NCBI GenBank assembly: GCA_001599595.1
Contig: BCHH01000001.1
Span: 2,017,837-2,081,836 of the forward strand
Direction of reading: 5' to 3'
Length of the DNA: 64,000 bases
DNA from: Beverwykella pulmonaria
Lineage: Eukaryota; Ascomycota; Dothideomycetes; Pleosporales; Melanommataceae
Positions 23,829-34,400 of the stretch are shown here, piece after piece (position 1 is the first letter of the stretch; each line of letters opens with the position of its first letter). Both the position numbers and the translations under genes were made by a program. Under the pieces are notes generated by a model. That model was not told the origin of the DNA, made no database searches, and saw only the letters and a program-made list of their open reading frames with translations.

Positions 23829-24695
23829 TTTCTCAAACGGCAAAGCTGCTCCCACTATGTGCTCTTTGCTCAAAACTGTAAATCAATCAAGCCACTTCGA
23901 GATCAGAATGCAATTGCTGACGCGTTTGTTAGTTTTGCAACAAAGTAAAGCTGCCTGTGAGGGCGAGGTCGAAACAAGGTTTACATGAGGGCGCTGTCAG
24001 GCTAAATATAGCGGAGCTACCTCCTATTTAAGAAGATCTTCGGCGAATGCGAATTATCTTATTGGGTAGCGCGCCGCTAGTAAAATACATGGCCATTCTC
24101 GCCGAATTCAAACGAGGTGCAAAACAAAGTTGAAGCAGCGGTGTGAAGTAATGTTGCATTTGGTTTTATGTGGAAGTGATAAGGTCTTGTACGCAAGGGT
24201 TGGGTAATGCAATAAGTTATTGTATTTGCATTGCTAATATGCGCTGTTTGGCTTGGAAATGAATGAATAAATACATACAGAATCGACGCTCTGGGAGACT
24301 TAGACAGACTTCGGCCGAATGAACGTGTAGTCTTTTCTTAAGATAGTCTTTACATATAAAGAAATGGGGGTCGCAGCTGCATAACCATGTCCTGATAACT
24401 GCAACTTTCACATAGGGATACACCTTTCAACAAAAGGTCCGCTTCTGACTTGGAGTGAAAGAACAGCGCACTCATCAGACTGAGCCCGGGTCTCCCCTCA
24501 TATATGATGTTCATAGCTTACATTCGGGGTAGTACGTATTGATTATGATTCACATTTCGACTGAGGTTTCCATAAAGGCAGAGATGATGAGATTCTTGGC
24601 TGTTGTGTCTTGGACTTCTCTCTGAAGACGTAGAGGCTGGATAGAAAATTGTATTCTGCAGTGGCAGTGGTTTGCGCGAGTTATGCGAGTTCTTT
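23829..24695. other. Intergenic, FMO promoter side
   Basis: AT-rich sequence between the FMO start and the end of the BTB remnant. Short frames only. Confidence 0.5.
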
Positions 24696-25056
24696 TTAGG
24701 TTGGCGAGTCAACCCGGAGAGGCTTCTCTTGAGATTTCAGCGGTTGAATTGTCCCCGTGTAGAGAGTCTGGATGTGAAGCGCAAAGATGGAGGGCTCGTC
24801 CTTGGGTAACTCGACTATGCCGTCCTCGGCCTCCTTCCACGTGCCAGAGAATGCATCAGCAAAGAACAAAGAACGCGATGCAATCAAGTCCTTATGAACT
24901 GAGAGAGACTGCATGCTGTCGCCTTCTCCAACGCGTACCCTGATGCACAATTTGTTGAGGAAGCTATCGAAAGTCAAATATGTGGAGACATAGGTGGGTA
25001 ATAGCTTACGTTGCAGTGGAAAACTTTGCCACCAAAACCTTTTTGCCTTCCACCAT
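24696..25056 (-). pseudogene. BTB/POZ domain protein, truncated or decayed
   Basis: Two segments (25010-25056 and 24696-24963) joined by a 46-nt GTAAGC...ATAG intron would start at an ATG (MVEGKKVLV) and encode about 104 aa. The BTB core is clear: LSVHKDLIASRSLFFADAFS, then GTWKEAEDGIVELPKDEP and LHIQTLYTGTI. The domain stops shortly after its second half (ending RVDSPT) where fungal BTB proteins continue for 100 or more residues. A plausible original N-terminus with ATG at 25511 (MSPNENKLSQASRP) lies upstream. The sequence between contains an 11-T run and could not be joined in frame, which suggests decay. BTB proteins of this kind are often substrate adaptors or of unknown role in fungi. 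Confidence 0.45.
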
Positions 25057-25679
25057 GTCTGCAAGCTATTGTTCTTGCTTTCGAGGTAGTCACTCGGGTT
25101 TGTCGAGTGGGTTGCGATGCAAGGCAAGTGTCTGTCTACAAGTGGATTTTTTGAGTGGGAGTTCAAATCCCTCGCCGTACGCACGGCAGGAGTGGAAAAA
25201 AAAAAACATCGCGAGAAGGCAATGCCAGCTGTGGTGACAGTGTAAATGAAATCCGTCTGCGAACCCACATTTCACCTGAGAGCCCCGAAGGCTAAAGCAG
25301 AAATTTGTTAGCAGCTTGAGTGTTACTAGCTGGTCATCAGCCAGTTCCTTCCTTTCGATTGTTTCCCCACAATGAGCATTCTCGAATGCGCCCGACTGTA
25401 TTAATGAAAGAAATTCACCTTCATCTCTGAAAATTCAGCAAGCTCTATGGCCATGGTTTCAACGGCTGAGGGCCTCGAAGCTTGTGACAGTTTGTTTTCG
25501 TTGGGACTCATGGTAGACTTCTTATTAGACCAATGGACTGAATGTTAGACGAGCTTGGACGATATTGAAATCGTGATGCTTGCCGCCTCTCACAAGACGC
25601 TCATTATTGTTTTTACATTGCTATACTACAGTCTCTATCACGGCTTTCCACCTCTTAATAGGCTCGCCCAATTCCATTC
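25057..25679. other. Intergenic; remnants upstream of the BTB segment
   Basis: It contains a coding-like start (ATG at 25511, minus) and a T11 tract near 25196-25206, but no frame connecting to the BTB core. The right end borders the 3' end of the mL49 gene. Confidence 0.45.
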
Positions 25680-26495
25680 TCACAGGCCCCGCGCCTTTAA
25701 AAACTCAGTTATCTCCGAAACATGATGCCCCTAGTCGTTTATTAGCGAATCCATTTCCACCGCCGCTAAACGAATTGACTTACCTTGACAATCACATGCG
25801 ACGTCAACTGATTGATCTTTACCTCGCCCTCCTGCTTATTTAAAAACACTCTCAACTCATCCCGCAGCGCCGATAGATCCCCAGTAAGCTTCCGAATAGT
25901 AGTCAGATGCAGATTCCCGCCTCGCTTGTAGTCACTGTAGACGGGGTAGTTCTGGCTGTGCGAGCGGCTAATGTGGTATTTAGGGGGCGGGAGAGCGACT
26001 GTAGTGGGTATTGGAGTGGTTGACCGAGATGTTCTGGGCTCTAACGGCCGCAACTTCATCGTCTTTGCTTTCGAGATGGTGATCTCGGGGAAGGTGGAGC
26101 CTGTGCTCCGTGATGCATCGTTGGCGGTTTTGGAGGACTGGGTAGGACTGTAGGGTTTTGTCCTTCTCACTCGAAGATCGGGTTTTGGTGCTAGGCCTTG
26201 CCCGCTGACCGGGGTTTGTGGGGTTTTGTGGGGTGTAGATGGAGATTCATCGGTGGGGTTTGAGGGTGTTGCAGGCGCTGCGGCGGTCGGCGGAGGAGCG
26301 GTAATACTGGGGGCGGATGTCTTGGGCTCTGTTTAGCTATTAGCATTCCTCACCATGATCAATTGGGCCTTGAGGATGCATACGGTCAACGCGTAGCCTG
26401 GTTGTGGTCGAGAAGCGAAAGAACTGTCGTGGTGTGGAGGCTCTTGGGGCAGCCAATGGCCTTAGGAAGGGAAGAAGAGGCTGTGCCCGCGTCAT
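25680..26495 (-). CDS. IMG2: Mitochondrial large-subunit ribosomal protein mL49 (Img2)
   Basis: Three exons (26384-26495, 25784-26328, 25680-25730) give 235 aa. Introns are 55 nt (GTATGC...ACAG, CTAAT branch) and 53 nt (GTAAGT...CTAG). The start [20 protein letters not shown] is an Arg-rich, acid-free mitochondrial presequence. The middle is Pro/Thr/Ser-rich. The conserved mL49 domain follows: [20 protein letters not shown], then [23 protein letters not shown] and, across the last splice, [20 protein letters not shown]. It is a structural protein of the mitochondrial 54S subunit. It is transcribed divergently from eIF3e across 271 bp, which probably act as a shared promoter. Confidence 0.93.
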
Positions 26496-26766
26496 AATGG
26501 GCTCCTCAATGCGAAATATGGATTGGGAATCGGGCAAGAAGGAGAATATTTCCTGCTGGCGACGTCGACGTGAATGCAAGCTTTGCGATGGCGGCGGGTA
26601 TCAACACCAAAAGTTAGCGTTGCAAGGGTGCTCGCTACGCACAGTCATTTTTCCTCCGCGCCCAAGACACCCCGCCCACGCAAAAATCAAAGACACCAGC
26701 ATCGCGCCCACGGCACGCCTCCTCTTCTCCCCACAAGAGACCCGCGACAGCGCACAACTGCCCAGC
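26496..26766. promoter_or_regulatory. Bidirectional promoter, IMG2 / eIF3e
   Basis: 271 bp separate the start codons of two divergently transcribed translation genes, one mitochondrial and one cytosolic. Both 5' UTRs and core promoters must fit here. No TATA box is obvious. Confidence 0.6.
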
Positions 26767-28202
26767 ATGGCCGACACCGCGAGCGAAACCGAGAGCGTCA
26801 GCGTCGCCGAGAAATATAACCTCCTCCCCAAGCTCATGCCCAACCTCGACCGCCACCTCATCTACCCGCTGCTCAACTTCTCCAGCGACGAGGACGGCGA
26901 GCAGCCCATTGAGCAGAAGAAGCTGCTGCTGGAGCTCCTCAGGCCCACCAATATGACCGACTTTGTGGGCCAGCTGTACCAGGAGATCCACGACCTCGAC
27001 GAGATGCCCGACGAGTTCAAGAAGAAGCGTGATGAGGTGCTGAAGCGGAGGGACCAGCTGGAGGAGGACACGAGCAAGATTTCGGCGCTACTGGACGATG
27101 AGAATGTGGTCACGAACCTGCGGAGCGACAAGGTGCAGAATCTGGCATACCTGAAGGAAAACCACGGCGTGACGGTCGAGATGGTGAACCAGCTGTACGA
27201 GTTTGGCTCTTTTCAGTATAGCTGTGGTGTGTACCCGCACGCTGCTGAGCTGCTGTACCGGTTCCGGGTCCTGGTATGCCGCATTTCCCACCTATATTGA
27301 GACAATAGGAAATTGCATCAGGCTAACAAGAGCAGACCACAGACAATGACAAAGAGCGCGAAGCCAACTGGGGCAAGCTGGCTTGCGAGATTCTCTCCGT
27401 GAATTGGGACTCCGCCATGGAGGAGATCACGAAGATCAAGGAGAACATCGAAACCCGCCTATACAACAACCCACTCGCGCAACTGCATCATCGCACCTGG
27501 CTGATCCACTGGTCACTGTTCCCCCTCTTCAACTACGACTCCGCGCGCGAAACCCTCACCGACATGCTCTTCACCCCCCAATATATCAACACTATCCAGA
27601 CAAACTGCCCTTGGATCCTTCGCTACTTGGCCGCAGCAGTCATCACAAACAGGAACAAGACACGCAATTCAAATCAGTATCAGAGACAGCTCAAGGATCT
27701 CATCCGGATCGTGCGACAGGAGGGCTACGAGTACAACGACCCTGTAACCGACTTCATCAAGGCGCTGTACATCGACTTCGACTTCGAGGAGGCGCAGAAA
27801 AAGCTCAGCGAGACAGAAGAGATCCTTAAAAACGACTTCTTCCTGCTCGGCGCTGCAGACTCATTTGTTGACTCTGCAAGACATCTCATCTCAGAATCTT
27901 ACTGCAAGATCCATCAACGCATAGATATCAAGTACGTCCCTTTCCATACGATATACCCCTCATAGCGCATCTGTTAATCTTGCAACAGAGATCTCTCAAC
28001 CCGCCTCGGCCTCTCACAAGATGAAGGCGAGAAGTGGATCGTCAACCTCATCCGCGACACACGCGTCGACGCGAAGATCGACTACCAAGCCGGCACGGTC
28101 GTCATGAACCACCCACCGTCATCTGTCTACCAGCAGGTCATTGAGCGGACAAAGGGTGGCTTCTTCAGGACACAAGTGCTGAGTGCTGCAGTGGCCAAGT
28201 AA
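26767..28202 (+). CDS. INT6: Translation initiation factor 3 subunit E (eIF3e / Int6)
   Basis: Exons 26767-27273, 27336-27931 and 27989-28202 give 438 aa, the usual length for fungal eIF3e (430-450). The N-terminal eIF3-N region is clear ([35 protein letters not shown], followed by a charged coiled coil). The C-terminal PCI domain includes [51 protein letters not shown] and, after the last splice, [20 protein letters not shown]. The protein is part of the eIF3 complex that bridges mRNA and the 40S subunit, and in fungi it is often non-essential or regulatory. Introns are 62 and 57 nt with good GT-AG sites. Frame and domain are complete. Confidence 0.95.
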
Positions 28203-30009
28203 ACAACCGACGTTAGCAATGAACGGTAGGGAACGAAAGGCCTAATTCTGGGGATGTTCCAGAGAAATGGGGCAAGGCCCAGATTTTGGATTAGTCTGGA
28301 CACTGGGAATTGGAGGATACTTGACGAATGGGATTCCCACGCGGGCACGGACTCGCATAATGCATGGGTTACGGGCGTCCACTGTTCACATTTTGTGATG
28401 GCTTTGATGCGGTTCCGCGTGCGGTGCGGTGCGGCGTAGAGAGGCTCCTGGCTTGCTTGACATAGACGATGCTGGCTATCTGGCAACCCTGTATTTTACA
28501 GAAGAAAATTCTTTGGCTGGGGTTCAAAATATTTTGCACGTCCATTCTTCAACCCCGACCATCTCGACACTCTTAGGGAATTATACCTCCATACTTCTCT
28601 TCTCGACTTAGATACCTGCAATCTTTTTATTTTCACGCATTGAGGATTCTCTTATTCAACACTGGGACTATCTGCGATGTATATCACACTTTACGCGCGC
28701 TGCTGCATTGCTGCTGCATAGTATGGAAGGACAAGAACGAACCTAGCCCTTAGTTTGATGTGTCCTTTTCAAAGCACTCCGCAAGTTCAAAGAACTAGGC
28801 GACGCACCTTCGAGGACGCAAAATCGTTGTCATAGGCTACCCTCACGCAGAGAGATCATTCTTGAAATAATAAGATCGTTTCCGAATGCACAAGCACCCG
28901 CGGAACTCTAAGCTCAAGAAAGAGAGAGCCCAGAAGACAAGCGTAGAAAGAACAAACACTTGCCAATACCACCGTCTGTGAGAAGATGACTTCCCAGTTA
29001 ACTAATGCCGCGGTTTTAGAAGGTCATAGAATTACACTCTATTCAACTTGGTGCCTGCGCCTCGGAGGTCATTCTATAGAATAATCAGATTGTGGTCCTC
29101 GAAGTACCTTGGGTTGACGCCCCCGGGACCCTTTCCACCACTAGTACTAAGATCGAAAATATCAGAAAGCTTAGATTGGTCTGTGTTTGTAAAGATATAA
29201 TCATCAGTCCGAGCGCTGTCCGATTTCAAGTCTGACAGAACGTATCCATGCATGGATTGATGTCGTTGTGCGCCATATCCTGAAGTTTGTTCGAAACCAC
29301 ATGCGAGTGCCCACTACGCCGTATGCGGAGTACGAAGTGAAATTTTGAATTACAGGCGCTCTATATGCGTAGTAAGGATTTGTATTATATTTTTACTTGT
29401 TGGTATGCTGGATGTAGAGTAAGGATTTGTTTGCCCGCTTGTTAGTGCGCCCTGTGCTGTGGTTGCGGAAAGACCCCAATATGGATAATACATCGTAGAT
29501 GCAGGACTGCATCGCGTGATAAATGGGTCAATAAAGCCCACCTTCGTCCGTATAGCTCTGTCAATTTGCAATTGCAAGTCATATTACCAGGGATTAGGTA
29601 GGATAGCGTAGTACATAAGGTGGAAAGCAATGTTCAGAGGAAGCAGATAAATAGTTAATTTAAATGTTGAGCAGAGACAATACATGCCTCACTGAACCCA
29701 TCAGATTTAATGAAAACAGTGACTGATAAAATAGAACCGTAGGTGGATTTACATGTCATTGTTCCGATCATTCATATCACAGGTCCAATCATTCGTGTCA
29801 ATTCTTCCAGCCATCCACGGTCAATCGTTCTCCCGTCCGCAGCTCTGGGAGATGAAATGTGTGGTTGTGGATTAAAAACTGCTGCAGCTTCGCAGTACCC
29901 AGCCCTCATCGTTTTCATAGATATTCACTGGAGAAGAACGCCGTCAAGAGTTCTTGCAGCCTGTGACTCGCTGGCTGAGGTTTCTGCGAGGCAAGTCAGC
30001 CTGTAGAGT
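28203..30009. other. Gene-poor region at the left flank of the NLR locus
   Basis: No intact gene. Short frames have no domain content. Sequence toward 29.8-30.0 kb adjoins a WD40 relic and may contain further decayed NLR sequence that I could not align by eye. Confidence 0.5.
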
Positions 30010-30159
30010 GATTTGCCAGAATCGAGCGTCTGCACACACTCACCGCTGCTCGCGTCCCGGATACTGGCTGTCGTTTGACCCCGACGCCAGTAGGGCCGAG
30101 TCGTGGGAGAAGGCCACCGACGTAACGTAACCGCTATGTCCCTTGAGCGTCTGCACGCA
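30010..30159 (-). pseudogene. Relic of a WD40-repeat (NLR-type) gene
   Basis: The minus strand encodes CVQTLKGHSGYVTSVAFSHD and then SALLASGSND, one full WD40 unit in the same style as the array in the intact gene 4 kb away. After this the frame is lost. Another register resumes with IRDASSGECVQTLDSGKSL, the end of a unit plus the start of the next, implying a deletion near 30059. The fragment is inverted relative to the intact NLR gene. Confidence 0.8.
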
Positions 30160-30249
30160 CGTTGTAAGCTGATTTATTTGTAGGACTCTATTAACATCTA
30201 ATATATTAATTACTCGTTTATCGCGCTTACAACTAATGCAACCACGTTT

Positions 30250-30651
30250 AACATGCATGGGCTTGTGCAACTAGCTACAAGGAAGTGGTTAGAAGGGCAA
30301 GACACGCTAGAAATGTGGAAGCAGCAGTACGCTAACAGTTTTTGCATGGCGCTTCCAACGGGGGAGCACAAAAACTGGGCCATGTGTCAGGCGCTCTTTC
30401 CGCATGCCAAGTCGGCGTTGTCGCAGCAGCCAAGTCTGAGCAATCACTTAGACAATGGGCTCTATTGTTATACAGGGCGGCGTGGTATTCGTGGCAAAAA
30501 GGAAGCCTGAGTGATAGTGAGAAGCTATCAAAAAAATCAATGAAGGTAAGGGGAAAATTGCTTGGGAAAGAGCATGCGGGCACGTTGAGAAGTATGGCGA
30601 TGGTAGGGCTAGCAGCAAATCTTGCAAGACGGTAGAAGGAGCTGGAGGTGC
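30250..30651 (+). pseudogene. Relic of an NLR/TPR gene (kinesin-light-chain-type TPR)
   Basis: Two registers together give one recognisable protein segment. The first is MHGLVQLATRKWLEGQ through NWAMCQALFPHAKSALSQQP. After a one-base frameshift near 30435 it continues as KSEQSLRQWALLLYRAAWYS, then GSLSDSEKLSKKSMKVRGKL and HAGTLRSMAMVGLAANLARR, and reaches an in-frame TAG followed by KELEV. This is the hinge and first TPR units typical of fungal NB-ARC/NACHT-TPR proteins. The upstream NTPase part is absent and the array ends abruptly. It starts within about 100 bp of the inverted WD40 relic, across an AT-rich junction (about 30170-30250). Confidence 0.85.
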
Positions 30652-31476
30652 GCGCAAGCAACATTTATATCTGCAAACGCGCCCCGTTATTGCTACAACG
30701 CACTGCTGAGCGGTGAGGAGACTTCATCACCCTTTGATGTTTGCGTCATTCACCTACGAAGCACCTGAGGACAGGCGCCAAGAGAGGGGGCAATTGTAAG
30801 GATGCTTGTCCCGCGCAGGCTTAGCGCCGGCCAAGCACCGGCCGGCTAAGCGAGGAATATCAAAGGGGGCAAGAGGTTCGAGGGAACTGGACAGATTTTA
30901 GACTCTTTAATACCAATACAGAAGTCGAAGTCTGCTCGATGTTCGCCTGCTTCTTAAGACAAGCATATTCGCTCCCAATTTTGCCTTCTACTGAAGCCGG
31001 AGCGCTGCATGTCAGCCATGTAAGGTTCAGCCGCACCCCGTCACCGAGCTGAGCTGGTTCAAATCCACTCCTGCGCTGTCTCGCTTCTAGATGAGATTCT
31101 TCGGTATAGCTAAGCGCCCTATCCTCCCATATGCTCGCTGAACTTAATGACGAAGACTAATGTCCTCTGCAGACGAACAGTTGCCCAGCTTCGATGACTT
31201 AACAAATAGTACTGGCAAGGATAAGCCTGGCTATAAGAAAATTGGGTTTTGTGGAGAACAAGCTAGATAAGAGGGCTTGCATTTGGGTTAACACCTGTTG
31301 CATTAACAAAAGCAAACAAAGCTGAACATTCACATGCTACTAACTCCATGTTTCGCTAGTACCGCAACGCGACTCGCAATGCTACCGTTGCCTTAAAGCC
31401 TTCCAAATATAAATGCACTGTTTCGTCCCTTTTCTAAACCTCCCACAACAGCTGTTTGCCGCTTCTTCCGGCCATT
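30652..31476. other. Region upstream of the NACHT-WD40 gene
   Basis: Presumed promoter and 5' UTR of the NLR gene. It contains a GC-rich inverted repeat at 30819-30851. A T-loop-like GGTTCAAATCC near 31057 is not part of a foldable tRNA. Confidence 0.5.
30819..30851. repeat. GC-rich inverted repeat (hairpin)
   Basis: The left arm GCTTAGCGCCGGCC and right arm CCGGCCGGCTAAGC pair around a short AAGCA-type loop, with one register slip. It sits about 630 bp before the NLR start codon. It could be a remnant of a mobile element end or a regulatory hairpin; neither is shown. Confidence 0.6.
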
Positions 31477-34400
31477 ATGTCTTGGAAAGACCGTCTTAAA
31501 GCAAAATTCGGCAGGAACGATCCTCCAACATCCCCGCGTGTTGACGCCTCGTCTGCCTCCATTACCTCATATGTACAGGCCGCTCCTGGCCCTGCCACGT
31601 CTCCGCCTAGTTTACCAGCACACCTCTGGAATCAAGCATACGACCAAGCGAAGATAAGCGATTCGAGTACCGTTGATGCCTACGAAAAGATCTTGTCTGC
31701 CCGCCTAAGCGAAGAAGATGCAGACGCTTCCAACCCCCCATACTCTGCAGACCTCGCATTGCAGCAAAACCAGATCGCACAGGACGCAGGTAAGCGCTGG
31801 ATGCAGATGCAACAGCTCGTTCAGAATGGGCTACGTAGAACGGAGAAGGACGCCAAGGTGAAGCAGGGGATGGAAGACGGCATCCAGGCTGCCATGGCGG
31901 TGAAAGAGGTTGTGGATAAAGCGATTCAGGCATCGCCCGAAGCGGCTGTCGCCTGGGTTGGTGTCTGCTTCGCGCTAGAGGTTTGTGCTGCTGTCCCACT
32001 GAGATAATAGTCTAGCGCTAACGTGCATGATCAAGATTCTGATGAACCCACTTACCCAGGCGAGCTTCAACCGGCAAGGCATCGCTTATGTTGTGTCGAG
32101 GATGGACTGGTACTGGAACCTTTCGGGCCTACTACTGGACAAGAACATGACTGAAACGCATTCGCCAGGCCTGCGTGATGAGCTTGAGAAGGTCGTTACC
32201 CAGCTCTATGCGAAGCTGCTGTTGTACCAGATGAAGAGCGTGTGCTACTACCATCGTGGGCGGCTTTCGGCGTTCGCACGAGACCTGATTAAGCTGGATA
32301 ATTGGGACGGCGAGCTGAGCGACATACAAGCAGCCGAGACGGCAGTGCAGGCGGACTCGGCGCAGTACAATACGCTTTCGATCCGGACTCGGCTCGGTGC
32401 GATTGCTGAGACGGCCAAATCTCAAACTGCTAAGCTGGACAGCATCAGCTCAGCTATTCGGGAGCAGACTAAACAGCAGGAGAGGATGCATGAGACAAGC
32501 GCTGACAACAAGTGCCTAGCGGACTTGCGCCTTACTGACTCTCGCGACGACAAGAAGCGCATCGAGGAGACCAATGGCGGACTGTTGAAGGACTCGTACC
32601 GCTGGATTCTTGACAACCCGGCATTCCGACAGTGGCGCGATAACCCGCAGAACCAGCTGTTGTGGGTTACGGCCGACCCTGGCAAGGGTAAGACAATGTT
32701 GCTGTGCGGGATTATCGACGAACTGCAGAACTCAATGGGCGCAACAGGCATTCTGTCGTACTTCTTCTGTCAGGCAACCGATTCGCGCATCAGAAGCGCC
32801 GTAGCCGTGCTGAGAGGGCTGTTGTACTTGCTTGTCAGCCAACAGCCGTCGCTCATCTCGCATGTTCGCAAAAAGTACGATCATGCAGGCAAAACCCTGT
32901 TTGATGATGTGAATGCATGGGTCGCTTTAACGGAGATCTTTACAAGTATCCTGGACGATCCTAGTTTGAAGTCTGGGTATTTGATCGTGGACGCACTCGA
33001 TGAGTGCATCACAGGCTTGCCTAAACTGCTAGACTTCATTGCCAAAAAGTCGTCTACATCCTCTCGGATCAAATGGCTTGTATCAAGCCGTAACTGGCAG
33101 AACATCGAAGAACGGTTAGACAAGGTGGGAAACAAAGTAAGGCTGAGCCTCGAACTCAACGCACAGTCTGTCTCTTCGGCTGTCAGCTTATTCATACGGC
33201 ACAAGGTGTCCAGGCTAGCGGAGTCGAAGATGTACGACGACAAAACACGAGATTCTGTGCTAGACCATCTATACTCCAATGCAAATGACACTTTCCTTTG
33301 GGTAGCGTTGGTATGCCAATCCCTTGATGGAGTCCCAAGGCGGAATGCCATAAAGAAGCTAAACACATTTCCACCTGAGCTGGACTCGTTATACGAACGG
33401 ATGATGCAACAGATAAGAAATTCGGACGATGCTAGTCGTTGCAAGCAGATACTAGCTTTGGTCGTGATTGCATATCAGCCAACCACACTAGCCGAGTTAG
33501 CCACTCTAGTTGAACAGCTCGAGGACGTTGCTGATGACCCTCAGTCAATACGGGAGATTATTGGTCTCTGCGGCTCATTTCTTACTCTACGACAAGACAC
33601 TATCTACTTTGTACATCAGTCAGCAAAGGACTTTTTATCCGCGAAGGCAACCCGGGACATCTTTCCTTTTGGAATCGAAGCTGCTCACAACGTTATACTT
33701 TCTAGATCCCTCCAAGCTATGTCTGCGTTGCATCGTGACATGTATAGCTTAGGTGAGTTGGGGTATCCTACTGAGCGGATCATAGAGCCAAATCCAAATC
33801 CATTGGCAGCGCTGCGCTACTCCTGCATCTACTGGATTGATCACCTCTGTGACTGGAGCCTCAGCGCTTCTGCAGATTTCTCGGCTGACCTGAAAGATGG
33901 AGGCGCTGTTTATGAATTCCTAAAGAAGAAATATCTCTTCTGGCTTGAGGCTCTTAGCCTGTGTAAACGCATGTCGAAAGGGATCGTCTCAGTAGTGAAA
34001 CTTGAGGCTTTAGTTCAGGTACTCATTATATGAGGAATAGTATCTGTGTATAATGCATGCTGATGTAGCCTAGGGAAGAACAGATGCGCCCGAGTTAGCC
34101 AAACTAGTTCGAGATGCGTGTAGATTTATCATGTATCACAAGTGGGCCATAGAGAAGAGTCCTCTTCAGGCATATGTGTCGGCACTCGTGTTCAGTCCAG
34201 AACGTAGCCTGATAAGGAAACATTTCAAGAAGGAAGAGCCACGGTGGATTACGATAAAACCGAGTATAGGAGATAAATGGAGTGCATGTCTTCAGACACT
34301 TGAGGGCCATAGCTATTGGGTTTGGTCAGTAGCCTTCTCCTCCGACTCGACCCGGCTCGCGTCTGCGTCAGGCGACGGAACAGTTAAGATCTGGGATGCG

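Noticed and set aside
25140..25180. Possible tRNA (GAGTTCAAATCCC)
   Set aside because: The flanking T-stem bases do not pair and no other arms are found.
31030..31080. Possible tRNA (GGTTCAAATCC T-loop-like sequence)
   Set aside because: No acceptor, D or anticodon stems can be formed around it.
31456..31476. Seven-residue extension MPLLPAI of the NLR protein
   Set aside because: It would start at TTG. The first ATG is at 31477.
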